This document shows positions 12,344 to 24,700 of a stretch of 64,000 bases of DNA, one piece after another (within the stretch, counting starts at the first letter, position 1; each line of letters starts with the position of its first letter). The notes beneath the pieces were generated by a model. That model made no database searches. It worked only from the letters and a program-made list of their open reading frames with translations, and was not told the origin of the DNA. Made by a program: the position numbers and the translations under genes. Origin of the DNA: Physcomitrium patens (lineage: Eukaryota; Streptophyta; Bryopsida; Funariales; Funariaceae); NCBI RefSeq assembly GCF_000002425.4, contig NC_037256.1:10527900-10591899 (forward strand), written 5' to 3'.

Positions 12344-12359
12344 GAGTGGACCCATAACC
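12344..12359 (-). other. Primer-binding site matching the initiator tRNA-Met anticodon arm
   Basis: Directly after the 5' LTR the minus strand reads GGTTATGGGTCCACTC. This complements the anticodon stem-loop of plant initiator tRNA-Met (GTGGGCCCATAACC) with one mismatch over the first 14 bases. Most plant copia elements instead pair with the 3' end of that tRNA (TGGTATCAGAGC). The pattern is the one known from Drosophila copia, which uses a half-tRNA cut in the anticodon loop. Confidence 0.85.
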
Positions 12360-12770
12360 TATTGAAGAACAAGTACTTTGAAGACACAACACCTAGCATC
12401 ATCAAGGTTGCACACAAAGAAAGTATGGAATAAGATATCTCTCACTTCCTATACCCATTACTTATAGGTAGTGGTTGTTGCCCTAAAAGACAACTTCTAC
12501 TCTTTGACTTTGACACACGTGGCCCTAGGATCCTTTTGGCATCTCACAAGCATCGAAGGTATCCTATGACACATACTAATGACTCATACTTAGTCTTTGG
12601 ATATTTCCTTGTTAATACTTTATCCTTTTGACTTTGACTCTTGGTCCATAGCTTCGTCCTATATCCATTGGATGTCCTTACCATATACCAAGAGTCAAAC
12701 CTTTGGCCACTAGCAACTTACCTAAGTTAATATCCTCTATAAGATAACTTATTCTACTTTTATTTTAACA
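12360..12770 (-). repeat. 5' LTR of the copia element
   Basis: In element sense this 411-bp LTR starts TGTTAAAA and ends CTTCAATA, giving TG...TA termini in place of TG...CA. The boundary is fixed on one side by the target duplication and on the other by the abutting primer-binding site. Confidence 0.9.
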
Positions 12771-12775
12771 GATAT
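12771..12775. repeat. Target-site duplication, right (GATAT)
   Basis: This is an identical copy of 5601-5605 immediately outside the right LTR. Confidence 0.85.
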
Positions 12776-13631
12776 AATTTTTTATTTTTATAATATTAAT
12801 ATTTTATAATAGTATATATATTAATATAATATTATTTTTTATAAATAGTATATATGGCATATTTTATACTATTTACAAAAAATATCACATATAAAAAAAT
12901 AATTAAACTTCTTCTTGACAATAGCTATTGCTATTATAGATTTTCAAAGAATATTATATCAAATTAAAGACTCAAATTGTATCTAGGTTTAGAAGAATTC
13001 TTCTCAAGTTATTGTTAGTAGAAATTAAACTATCTTTGACCTTCCATCTTTAACTTTATAGATAAGATAAATACATAAATTAAATATTAGAATAGTATTT
13101 AAAATGTACTATCAATTATTATTAAGATAATTAAATAATTTTTATTCAATAAGAAAAACTTGTAAAAAATAATATGATACATTCTTTTATTCAATAATAA
13201 TATTTTTATTCTAATTATGATTATCACCTATAATATGAACTTTTGACTTTAAAAAAGTTTATAATCTTATAAAAGATTAGGCAAATTATTTATCAAAGCT
13301 ACATTCAATAATGAAGTTATAATAAAAGAAAGCTAAAGAACAACAAAAGATCAACATAGATATTTATCACAATAAACAACCTTAATTTCATATTGGCAAC
13401 AAAGCATAGTTATTTTGTCATAATATTAAGACTATTTGTCATTATAATAAATTAAGTTATTATAGACTTAAATTATTTTTATTTGTAAAGAGATTAATTT
13501 TATTGCATATTGATTACACATATTGAAATCTATAAAGATCCATCATATAATCCATATGTATCTTCTTGAGCTACATAAGACAATAGATATATTAAGAAGA
13601 AGACAAATGTCACTTTTCTTTTCTTTTTTTC

Positions 13632-13662
<31 letters not shown>

Positions 13663-14149
13663 AATAGAAAATTTTTAAGAATTTGAAATTAAAGAAGTCT
13701 TAGATTTAATGTGGTGCCAAATTAGATGAGAATATCTTATACATAGGCATAAATATTATATTTACAAATGTACATATAAACCATCTAAAAATATTGTAAA
13801 TATAATAAAGAATGTTGATGCTTTTTATTTGTAATATCTATCAAAACCAAAATGAAGAGTCATAGGATTTTTTGCTATAAAATAAATGAGATTTAATATC
13901 AATATTATTTTATCTTTTATTTTTTATTTTTTTATATTTTTCATGTTAATGAGATGAAAAATCAATAATTAAGAAATTGAAGTCAAGAGCTATTGTTTGC
14001 TAAGTTATTGAAGAAAGCATTGAGATTGTTTCAACATTCAAGAGAATGTAACAAAAATTAAGATCCTCAAGAACATGTTTTTTTCAAATAAATCGCAAGA
14101 TAAAAGGTGTTTGGTATAATAACCTTAAAAATAACTTTTGATGTTTAGT
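12776..14149. other. AT-rich non-coding stretch
   Basis: No gene was recognised. A T run occupies about 13632-13657. The remaining sequence is AT-rich with stops in all frames. Confidence 0.5.
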
Positions 14150-14404
14150 AATACAATTACAGGTAGTAACTATTCTTAATGGTATTCCAAATGATTTATT
14201 TGAAGAAAGTTACAAAGGTCTCAACTGAAAGGCCTTTCTTACTCTTATCAAGGCTTTTATTTTTCTTAGCCTTGTTCCAAGAATCTCTAGTCTTCTTATA
14301 CTTGGCAATAGTTATTTTAATTTCTATCTTATGCATAAGATATAATCTAAAGAATAAAAGTAAACAAATATTACTTTTATAAATAAAATTTGTGATTTAT
14401 ATCT
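14150..14404 (+). repeat. Partial repeat family B copy 2, possible decayed copia 5' LTR
   Basis: The words 'ctttcttactcttatcaaggctt', 'ccaagaatctctagtcttctt' and 'ttggcaatagtta' match the right half of the family B copies at 3410-3800 and 39740-40140. Just downstream, 14405-14415 reads taatatcatgc, which differs from the usual plant primer-binding word TGGTATCAGAGC mainly by G-to-A changes. A copia integrase relic follows in the same orientation, so this may be the remains of its 5' LTR. Confidence 0.45.
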
Positions 14405-14589
14405 TAATATCATGCTAAGACAAGGAAAATCACTCAAATTAATAAGGTTATGTCAAAACTTCCTCTAATTTTGGCAATTTATGATATTTTTCTTGCAATT
14501 GCTAAAATGACAAGAAAATAGAAAGAGGAAATATATACTATATCTAAGATGACTTTGGAGCATAATATTATGCATATATGGCAAAACAT

Positions 14590-15330
14590 GTGCTACCATG
14601 TTGTTGAAAATTGTCTATTTTGATATATGAAATCCACAAGTATGGAAGTAAGTTATTACTTCACTTTTACTGAAAAATTCTTTAAAAAAAATTGGATTTA
14701 TATTCTTAAAGCCAAGAGAGAATATTTTCAGAGATTTAAATAATTTAAAGCTTTTTTTGACAAATAAAGTGAGTCCAAGATCAAGATATTGTATATAGAC
14801 AATAGAAGTAAATACATGTCTAAGCAATTTGATGTTTATTTGAAGAATAAAGAAATTCTTAAACAAACCATAATTCCATATATTTTGTAATAAATGGTGT
14901 TGCTGAAAGAATAAATTATACTATTGTAGAAATAGCAAAAAATATGTTTCATGCTTAAAACCTTAATTATGAATTTTGGAGCAAAATTGTTGTAAATATT
15001 GTATTTACAAGAAATAGATGTCAAATTAATACTTTAGTATCAATGACATCACAATAAGCTTGGAGTAGAAGACTACCTTGTATTTTAGATATGCAAAACT
15101 TTTAGATGCATTGTGTATGCAAAGATACAAGATCATATGATATCCAAACTTGATGCAAAAGATACAAAATGTGTGTTTTTGGATTGATGTCAAGGTACCA
15201 AGGTACATAGGTTAATATTTTAGGATAAAAAAAAAAAAAATCATCAAAAGTTGTGATGTTGAGTTTTTGAAGCTCAAGAATGCTTGTGAGTGCTTTGAGA
15301 TGTATCCAAGTATATGTATAAGTATATTGA
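14590..15330 (+). pseudogene. Decayed copia integrase fragment
   Basis: Reading across many stops and shifts, the plus strand gives recognisable copia integrase stretches in the right order: a KIWIYIL-like core word near 14660, a relic of the TDNG motif near 14785, NGVAERINYTIVEIAKNM at about 14897-14950, FWSKIVVNIVFTRNRC at about 14978-15025, and a relic of the VFGLM/KCVFVGY type near 15170. Gag and the polymerase were not found nearby. It is older and more damaged than the element at 5.6-12.8 kb. Confidence 0.7.
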
Positions 15331-16300
15331 GTTTTGATTGTCTTCAAACAAGAATCATCTTTATTCTTATTTTTTTAGCTATCTCCCTTCTTACAATAAA
15401 ATTTATCCTTCTCTTTTCCAATCTTATCTTTTCATTTCTTATCATTCTTAGCATGCTCCTTAGGCTTCTTTACATTGGCTAACTTAAGCTTAGGATGAAG
15501 GATCCAACATTTAGTTGCAAGATGAATAGAAGATCTATACTTTAAGCAATATTTTCTTAAGGTGGTTTAGGTATTACTTCACTTCTACACTTACTAGTTC
15601 ATAATATGTATGATATAGCTTCTTTAGTACAAAGAGACTTATCCTTTTCTATGGATTTAGAGGCTCTGTTTATTAAAGGCATAACCGCCTATTTTCTTAC
15701 CAAATTAATTGCAATAGAATTTGTAGCCAAAAATACATATTCCAAAGTAAGTGGATTGTTAGGAAATAAGTTCAATACTCTAGCTCTAACCAAGTTTTTG
15801 ATCTCTAAGTCAAGAATATTATATCAATAGTATGTAGCTTAAGAAATAGTGACTCCTTCAATATTCTCGACTAACCTCTAAAGCCAATGATTAGCAGCAT
15901 GGTAAGCACAATATTTTTTTAAAAATAAAAACTACTCTTATTCTTAAATTGTACTTAAAGATTGAAACTACAACTTTTATATTGTTAAAAATATTATAGT
16001 AAAGAAAAATTAAAAATTAATGCAATCTTAATAATTTATATATATATATATATATATATATGATGTTCTAAAAAAATAAAAACGCCTAATCAAAATTAAT
16101 TTATTTTAATCTATAAGGTAAGATTGTTCTAAATATTTTAATCTATAAGGTAAGATATAAATATTACAGTTTTCACAATTATCTAAATGTACTTGTGTTA
16201 TTACTATTTTTTGAAAGGAAACATAACCACTGTGGAAAACAAGGAGAAAAACTAAAAATGTTGAGCAAATTGCAAAAACTTTTGCCTTGAGTATATCATT
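15331..16300. other. AT-rich stretch with TA run
   Basis: There is no gene I can support. A TA run lies at about 16038-16061. A 20-bp phrase (tattttaatctataaggtaag) occurs twice close together at about 16103-16155. Confidence 0.5.
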
Positions 16301-17327
16301 CAAAGAACTACACGGTTTTTTACATTTTACAGTCTATAGTTCTTCACAGAACTGCTTAAAAGCAGTGGACGGCCATAGCCGCTTTTGTGGAGGTGAAATG
16401 TGCCATGTGTCACTTAATGAGAAGGAATGTCTAATAACTAAAATTGATACAAAGAAAATCTAATATCAATGTATCCACATCAAAGATCTTATTCATGTGT
16501 GGATCATAGCTGAGAATGTGCTCCAGACGACTTTCTCCTCAAATTAACCTTGTGAAACAATACTGTGACTGCATATCTCAATGAAGATATTGTCAATGAC
16601 ATTGAAAACAACACAGGATATGACAGTTGTGTTGCTGTGATGATATGATACAATAAAAATAGTCACTTCCTCGTTCTTCTAAAATCTTATTCTTCAGGAA
16701 TATTACGATTTGCGTGCGTTGTCATCCACAAGTTGCGACACAAGAACAGTACATTCCGTAGATGAGGAGGGATATTTTCACATTCTCTGCACATTGCCAA
16801 TGCTATGAGCTCAAGAGCCGACTCTGTGTAAGAAGATTACGAATGTGCTATTCGGTGCCTGGTCGCCCCAGACGTCTCAATTCCGTGACGCGAGCTGCGC
16901 ATGGGAAGCTGAAAACAAGCAGAAGTTAACTTTGACAAAACACCATGAAATGGATCCAAACCATGCAGTGAAGATTGTGTCTTGCAACGACTTCAAAGCA
17001 AGTGCGTTAGAAAGATTGGATGTGTCGCTTGGAGGCATAAGTCCCACTTCACGCAGCGATGGAGTAAACAGATTTACAGCTCCAAACGATAGCTAACGAG
17101 ACAACGTGGAAACTGTTCAGACTACGATGCACATCACACAAGCTCACAGTTCGCAGAATACAGCAAACTGTAACAGAGTTGAAGTCGGTTCCATAGAGGA
17201 AGAGTCCTCCAATTTACGTCTGCAAGTCGGAAAACGGAATTTACTTTCAGACTACTGCATAATCACAATGCGACACAGAGTGGGCTGAAGAGGATGAGGT
17301 GAGGGGATATCGGCCGATTTCACAAAA
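16301..17327. other. 3' flank of the T-protein gene
   Basis: Composition rises towards that of the genes, but no recognisable coding sequence was found on either strand. The part next to 17327 is presumably the 3' untranslated region of the minus-strand T-protein gene. The rest could be its terminator region or an unrecognised non-coding transcript. Confidence 0.4.
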
Positions 17328-19048
17328 TCAGCTCTTCGCTGCTTCTTGTGGTGGCTTGTAGTACTTGGAGGGCACGAACGGCATCTTTGTGACAGTGGCG
17401 TCGTATGTCTTGGATCGCACAGCAAGCTTGACCTTGGTATTGTTCTTGTGATGACCAGTTGCGATGTAGCCCATAGAGATGTTCTTCTTCAGGCAGGGGC
17501 TGAATCCACCACTGGTGATCTCCCCGATATTGTTTCCTTCAAGGTCAAGGATCTCGCTGTGTGCTCGTGCTGGTGCGCCGGTGGAGATGAACCCAACTCT
17601 GCGCTTTGATACACCATCCTTAATTTGGCGTAAGATGGTTTCAGCTCCCAAAAAGTTGCCCTCTGCTCGGCGTCTCTTGCCCACGGTCCACGCAAGCCCT
17701 GCTTCAATGGGAGAAATGTGTTGCTCTAGGTCGTTACCGTACAGGCACAAACCGGCTTCCAAGCGGAGACTGTCCCGAGCTCCCAGACCAGTTAGGCGAA
17801 TCTTTCCCTGACCCTTGTCCATGATTGCCTTTGTCAAATCGAGCGCAGATTCATCTGGCACTGAAATCTCAAAACCGTCCTCGCCAGTATACCTACATCC
17901 GCAGAACGTTGTGTTCAAGGACGACTCAATGTGTAGCAAAACTGGTTGAGCAGCTTATAGAATCAAGCTGGGTAATGCTAACTTCTCTGTTTATTTGGAG
18001 TAATACTCCAAATTCTAATAATGAAACCACAGACTCAGAGGTAACTCCAACTGAAGTTGTGCAACGGACGACAGACGATTTCATGCAACCTAACAAAAAA
18101 ACAAAATAGGTTTGTCTAGAATATGATTAGGTAGCACAAGTGCAGCGAACTCTGCAAAATTTTGGAGGGGGTGACGACATACCCTGTGCGGGTGAGGAAA
18201 CACTCGGAGCCATTGATGTCAATGACCTTGAAGTCACTGAAGTACATCTTGCTGAGATCCTCCTTAGTGAGAGTCTGCAGTATGTCGGCCGCCAGAGGCC
18301 CCTGCAAAGCCAATAAGGAGCGCTCATCGTGAATGTGCCACCCGACCGACTTACCGGTATCCTGGAAGGGTTTCAAATGCTTCTTAAGGTGGGCCAAATC
18401 TTTCTTACGACAACCCGCATTGACCACCAAGTAGATGTGATCGTCTGACACCTGAAATCAGAAAGGAAAACAAAGTGTGACCTCAGCAAAGGAATAGTGG
18501 AGCTGCCCAATGATTCCAAGGACTGAATTGCGCATCAAAGATTCGGTAAAAATAGTCACAAGGCGAAAATTGATTACACCGATCAATGCTGACATAGCAT
18601 TAAGGCACGAGTGCGGCACCTTTGTGATGACGGTGTCGTCAATAACGCCTCCATTCTCGTTCGTAAACACGGAGAGCGTGCCAGTGCCAGGTGCGAGGCC
18701 CTTAATGTCGGCCACGACGAGCGTCTCAAGGAAGTCGATGGCATCAGGGCCCTTGAGGCTCAACCCACACATGTGCGAGACATCAAACAAACTGCCATTG
18801 GAGCGGCAATTCGTGGTGGAGTCCATGATACTGTCCTTGTACTGGATAGGCATCGACCATCCGGCGAAGGGGACCATCTTGCCACCATTCTCCACATGGT
18901 AATCGTACAACATTGTCTTCTTCAGCTCTCCTGCCGCTGCATCGTCCGCAAAGCATCGTCGCGGAATCTGCCGCACAGCACCGCTATTCTGCTGCACGAG
19001 GGTCCGCCGCACAGCATCCCCCAGCAGAGACGCTGCCCTCCTCATCAT
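17328..19048 (-). CDS. GDCST: Glycine cleavage system T protein (aminomethyltransferase), mitochondrial
   Basis: The T protein moves the methylene group from the aminomethyl-lipoyl arm of H protein to tetrahydrofolate and releases ammonia; in plants this is part of photorespiration in mitochondria. Exons, in reading order, are 19048-18620, 18451-18183 and 17892-17328, giving 420 residues. Introns are GT-AG and the phases join exactly (AAG/GTG, ACAGG/GTATAC). Residues 1-32 are Arg/Ala-rich and lack acidic residues until Asp11, fitting a mitochondrial presequence. Visible family motifs are FAGWSMP (61-67), SLFDVSHM (87-93), GGVIDDTVI (133-141) and, across the second junction, [14 protein letters not shown]. 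The C-terminus ends [12 protein letters not shown]. The length is close to the usual plant value of about 400-410. Met1 and Met2 are both possible starts. Confidence 0.95.
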
Positions 19049-19700
19049 GGTCGCCCCCTAATTCCACGCAAAACTCCCAATGCGTCACACTCCACTCTAT
19101 ACACACCCTCGAATCACAAAGCAAACGAACAAATCCCAAAAGCGAAATGAGAGGAAAGGAAGCATTCAATTCGTGACCCTCAAACCCACACTACGACCCC
19201 ACACCTGCACAGGCTGCCGCGACGGGCGAAACACGCCACAGAGCCCCAGGAGGGCCTGAAGAAGCGAGTGAGGTTGGGATTAGGCGATGGCAGTGATTGG
19301 TGAGAAAGAGGGAACCAGAGGAGACGGTAACAAGTGGGGCAATAAGAAGAAGAAGAAGGGGATGAATTCGGCGGGGAGAATGGGTGATGGAAGAGTGACT
19401 GGCGAGGATTCCTCCGGCGAAGGACTTGCCCGCGCTTGAATGGAGATCGGAAAGCTAGCTAGCTATCCATGGCCATCGTCATCGTCATTGCCATCTCCTT
19501 CTTCCTCCCCCTCGCCCTCGGGCTGCCCTTCCCTGCCCTGGCCTGGCCTGGGCTTAGGAGGGGCTCCGCGCCGCTTTCGTCTCCGTTGCCCGCGCTGTCC
19601 ACCCCGCATCGTGTCTGTGAACATGTACGGATATGTAGTTGTTTGTGTAATCATTTATGATGGTCTTAGTACTATCTCCTTTCTATTTTTTAGAATAACT
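19049..19700 (-). promoter_or_regulatory. Upstream region of the T-protein gene
   Basis: This is a locally GC-rich stretch (about 19150-19620) directly 5' of the T-protein start, with polypurine and CCTCC-type runs. It probably holds the 5' untranslated region and core promoter. No clear TATA box was identified. Several overlapping open frames are present on both strands, but they have low-complexity composition and no motif. Confidence 0.4.
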
Positions 19701-21104
19701 TTTAAAGAACTTTTCTATGAGTTTATTTGAAAATGTCACGCTCTTCTTGTGTAATGAGTATTTTGTAACATTCAAAGATGAGTGAGATCTTAGAGTGTCA
19801 TTTCAAACCTGTGGCTTCTTGATGAGGGAACTCATGAGAAACTCTGGGTTATGTCAATGCAAGGTTGTAATGTGTGGTCTGAATAAGGAAAAAACTCATA
19901 AATATAAATATATATATATATATGGAATTGATAAGGCAACACCCCCATGTTGTTAATGCAACATCCTCTTTGGTTCTTATAATTAATTTAATCTATCCCA
20001 TATCTATGTCCCTCGTCTCCATCCTTATCCTCATCTCCTAATCCTTGTCGGAGTCCCTCATTTTTCCTAATTTTTGCCTTCCATTCTTTATCATTGTGAA
20101 TGGCAATAATAACCTAAAACAAAGTTGTTTTCTTATAAAATTGTTTTGTAACTAAAACATTCATTGATTAGAAATTGTATAATTTGTAGAAATTAGTTAG
20201 GAATTGATATCTTTCTCCCAATTTGTGGAAATTGATTAGGAATTGATATCTCTCTCCCAATGTTCAATTGGAACCTCCCAAGAATTCCCTACAAAGTTGT
20301 TCTTCTATTACTCCATTTGATCAATTTTGTCTACTTCTTATTTCTTACCTCTACACCACTTAAAGTACATTCCTAGCTTTTAAATCTTTAACAAAAAGAA
20401 GGGTCAATAGTCTACTTCTTAAGTAATAGTCTAATAGAGGAAAAATGGCTAATCCACACCTTATATTGATTAGTATTTAAAGTAACCTTTATTGAACTAA
20501 GGTCCCTTAGTCCACTTTGGCTGATCTTAGGATTTTGAGAGAAAATTTTAGTAGATGAATATAATGGATCTTAGATTGATCAAACAAAAAAACTTCAAAA
20601 ACAACTTCCAAATATTTTCTAATAAATAATCCTTCCATAATTTTCTCATCTACAACAACAATTCAAAATTGTATGGACAAAATCTTGTTGATAGCCACAA
20701 AAAATGGACTCTAATATCACACAATGTGATATACCTAAGTTTTGCAAGACTCGACCCTTGTTTCCCTTTGGATGTCTCTTTTTGGTACTAATACATTATG
20801 CAATCCAATCTAGGACATTGTTGACTTCCATTGGCTAAGATTGTCTCACTTCAAAAGATAAAGAGGTTCTCTATCTTTATTCCAATCCTAAAGTAAATAC
20901 ACACCTTTATTTATGATGGATAAATGAAAAAGAGAGGCAAAAGCAGATAACAAATTTCAACCAGATCCTAGAGGCTCACACATAAAAGTGAAGCCAAAGA
21001 GAGTCAAAAGAAGAGAAAGAGAGAGAATTAGATTCTTGATATTGTGTAGTAACACAACCATTAAGTAAAAGAGAGAAGAAAGTATTTTACTATAAAAGAG
21101 CCTA
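19701..21104. other. AT-rich intergenic stretch with a short tandem duplication
   Basis: No gene was recognised. A TA run lies at 19905-19922. A 39-bp unit is duplicated in tandem at 20182-20220 and 20221-20259. Confidence 0.5.
20182..20259. repeat. 39-bp tandem duplication
   Basis: Two adjacent copies begin atttgtagaaatt and atttgtggaaatt, and both end tctctccca or tttctccca. They differ at only a few positions. Confidence 0.8.
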
Positions 21105-22612
21105 ATTAAAAAGATATAGTAAAAAAAACATAGATAAAAGATAGGTAGTTAGTAAAATCTTATAATATCAAATTTTCTTTTTATATAAAAAAAAATCTAT
21201 TTATTTTGTATGGCCATAAATGAGACAAAATAAGATAGATTAGAAAAATAAATAATATAATCATATGTAAGAGGAAGTTGGAAGTTGATTTTATCAAAAA
21301 TTATCTCAAAAAAATAAGAATTGGTACTCGGAGAGGACTAGTTGTCAATCAAGATTGAAATCAGATCCTAAAATACAAAACAAAGTACCTATATTATTTT
21401 TGAGGTTAATAAAAGAGTTGGATTTGAGAGAAAACTAGAGAAGAGATTTTTGAAAGTTGGTTTCATGTCCTTTAAATTAATATTAAGGATTTGAAGAATT
21501 TTCAAAGTTAGTGATGTATTTGGTGGATTTAGGTTTTGAGAAATAAAAATAAGTTTAAAAATTTGAGGTTTTTGTGAGTTTTATAGTATATTTCTAGGTG
21601 AAAATTTGGCAAGTTGTTTTTGTAAGTGTTATAAATTTTGTGAGAAATTTGAGATAAATCAAGCAGTTAGATTGGAGCATACAAGAGTTTTGTGGATAAT
21701 AGATTCAAAAATTGGAGTTTAGAGGACTAGTGAGGATTTCTAAGATATTTGTCAATCCGCTCATTACATTTGCTCAAACATAGTTAGCTTGACTTCCAAT
21801 AATTGTGCAAAGTTTGGAACCAGTTAAATGCTAAAATTAAGAGATCATGGATTAGAAATATCATCATCAAGGTTGGAAAAGGAACCTAGTCAACATCCAA
21901 GTGGAGTATAGAGATTATCATCCATTTAGTATGTACAATCTTCTTTAAATATTTTGTGCTTATTTTTAACTTAATTGTTGTAAAGTTTATAAATTTTGAG
22001 TCAAAATCAATGGTTCAAGTATTAGTTATTGAATTTTTAATTTGCCATAGGATTTGTTAAATATTTGTTTAAAATTTAGGATTTGATTAAGGATTGATTA
22101 GGATTGGCTTAAAGTCTAGTATTTGGTTTAGAATTTAGTTAGGATTTAGGATTTTTCTAGATTTGATTAGGATTTAATTAAGTTTTAGGATTTTATTAGA
22201 ATTTGATTTGGATTTGATTAGGATTTAGGATTTCAATAGGATTTGAAAAGGATTTCATGAGAACTTTAATAGGATTTGATTTAAAGTTTGATTAGGATTG
22301 GTTTAGAGTTATATTAAGATCTGATTAGGATTTAATTAGAATTTATTTTTTTAATATTTATTTAATATTTATTTAATATTTTATTATTATATATATTTTA
22401 TTAAGGTTAATATATCATTTCTTTATATTTATTTTATAATTTTTTGACACTTCTTTTGAATTTAATTAAAGATTGATTAGCATTAATATAGTTTAATTGG
22501 AATTTGTTAAGAATTCTATTAGAGTTGTTAAGGTCATCTTATTGCAAGTTCCATTTTTCTTTCTACATTTATGTATCCATTGCATTCTTAAGTAGACTTC
22601 ACATAATATAGT
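21105..22612 (-). repeat. Inverted decayed copy of repeat family A
   Basis: Read on the minus strand this follows the nested insertion at 8709-10373 from end to end. The plus-strand words 'tatggccataaatgagacaaaataag', 'gaggactagttgtcaatcaa' and 'gaaatcagatcctaaa' match the reverse complement of about 10030-10210. A TTAGGATT-rich tract (about 22070-22340) matches the CCTAAA tract. The stretch 'cattgcattcttaagtagacttcacataatatag' near 22570-22606 matches the reverse complement of the left end. Differences are mostly transitions. Confidence 0.7.
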
Positions 22613-24700
22613 ACCAAAAGAGAATCATAGGTGTTGCAGTCTTTTAAAAATGTGACCAAGAAAGAAAAATCAACAAGAGCATTACACTCATAAAACAACC
22701 ATCACTACAAAGGAGTTGAGACAATATAATATTAAAATCAACTTAGAATTCTTCTTCGTCCTCTCTTTCCTATACCCACTTTGCAAACAATATCTATAAG
22801 TTTATTAAATGAATTTTTTGTATAAATCATATTGAATCTATGCATATCACAAAAACATGACACTCTTTAAAGAAACAAATACAAATGATGGAGAAAGAAA
22901 AAATATCTACTTCTCTAGCACTCACCCAATGCAATTTAGATTGTGTTGCAGGTTGCTACTTCTCCACTCCTATTAATTCAATACACCTAATTCCAAAGCT
23001 TGCAAATCTAGAACCCTTCAAAATCTAGAATTTACCTACTTATTTTTTACACTTACGTTACATTAGATGCAATAGTCACAAACTACAATTATAGTGAAGC
23101 AACACAAACCACCTTCATTTTATTCACCACCACTTATATATGGATTTTTGCCATGTGGCCAATGCAATTTTGAAGATCAAGAGCTCACATATTAACTATA
23201 GTATGAACATAATCAAAGTAGCCACTGATCCATAAACATTAATGCAGAAACTACTTTTTGGTTGTAGTTGGAAATCTATTATAATAAGAATTTAACCTAT
23301 TTTTGCTAGGCCTCCAATCTATTGTTGACTACAAAATGTTAGACTTGGTGGACAATAGGTAGCCAACCTAGCCAAAATAGAACACCCTATAGGTTGAAAA
23401 TGAAGGAATGGTTGACAATAGATTAACTACCTTAAGAATTTTCTTTTTATTTTTTTATTTTTCAAAAAAAGTGATGAATAAAGCCAACAAAGTGGTGCTT
23501 TATCTTTCTTAACAACATAAATTTTAAGGCTTCAAAATTTTTTTATAAAATTTTAGAATTATTGTGGATGATTCATGGTAGGACTAAAATATTATTATAA
23601 GCAGTTGGATTGACTAGTGAACTAATGGTATAGCATTTGAATTATCCCTAAGGAGTGTAAGCTAATAAAATTTGCTCATGGTGTTAAGAAATAAATATAA
23701 CTTGTAGAATCAAATTCTTAGAAAAATCCATAATCAGTAACAATATTATAGATGATCCTAGGTCTGTTGTTTCCAACCCAATGAATATGATGTTAAACAA
23801 TGATTTATCAAAGAAACATATCTGAATATGTTAATAGAAAAAGTATTCTTTTAAAATTATAAAATATTTTAACTGGTGTGTTTGTAAATTGTAAAATTAA
23901 ATGACATTTTTTTATTTATGTAAATAAAAACATAGAATGTGCAATGATTTGATTTTGATTTCATTTAATATTTAACAATTTTATATATTTATTATGGTGC
24001 ACTCAATTAAAGAACATATTAATTCATAGAGAAATAAATAAATGAATATATTTATACTTTTTTTATGAACTTAAAAAAATAATTATGTATATTATTGAAA
24101 TAATCAAATATAAATATGTCTATTGATGATATCATTAAATACATTTATTTCAAAATATGGTAAATATACTTATCACAAGATTTTATTATTCTTTAAAAAA
24201 CTAAGAATGGTTTCTTTAAATAAAATTTTATTTATTTATAATCTATATATTTGGAATTTTGTGAAAGAAAAAGTTAAATACTAAAAGTCATTAAAATATA
24301 GTTATTTTCATATTGAGGTATTGACATAATGCCAAAATAACCACTATACATATTGTTGCATAAATGAGCCAATCCTTTTTCAATATACATCAATTTAAAA
24401 CATACAATTACATTTATATATAATTTTTATTATTCAAGTTGTTGTTTTTGAATAAAAGATATATTTTATTGCCATAATGCATGCTAATTACTACACACTT
24501 TAATGTAATACACATTTACATGAAAAACCTTGGGCATATTTTTATTATTTTATCACTGTTTACATATGTTCTCTTTTTTATTTATTCATTTAACTTGAAA
24601 CAAGGGTTAATTTACATTCATCCAAACTTAAGATGCTTTACACACCTCAAACTTGCTAGAACGACATTCATCCATACAAAACTATTCATTGCTCTGAACA
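22613..24700. other. AT-rich intergenic stretch
   Basis: No gene, RNA gene or clear repeat boundary was recognised. The open frame at 24481-24783 is Phe/Ile/Leu-rich and AT-driven and has no family signature. Confidence 0.45.

Larger units (their letters stand above)
5606..12770 (-). mobile_element. Ty1/copia LTR retrotransposon, inactivated, with nested insertion
   Basis: The 7165-bp element runs right to left. Two 411-bp LTRs are flanked by a GATAT duplication. A primer-binding site abuts the right (5') LTR and a purine tract abuts the left (3') LTR. Internal order on the minus strand is gag with zinc knuckle, protease, integrase, reverse transcriptase, RNase H; integrase before reverse transcriptase is the copia order. 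The reading frame is broken by frameshifts, stop codons and a 1.66-kb insertion in the integrase N-terminal region. By hand count the LTRs differ at about 30 of 411 positions, nearly all transitions, so the insertion is not recent. Confidence 0.93.

Noticed and set aside
16845..17288. Plus-strand frames downstream of the T-protein gene
   Set aside because: They have no family signature, and the position fits the 3' untranslated region and flank of the minus-strand gene.
17346..17811. Plus-strand frames overlapping the T-protein gene
   Set aside because: They are antisense shadows of a conserved minus-strand exon.
19440..19730. Ser/Pro-rich frames in the T-protein upstream region
   Set aside because: They have low-complexity composition from CCTCC-type runs, with overlapping frames on both strands.
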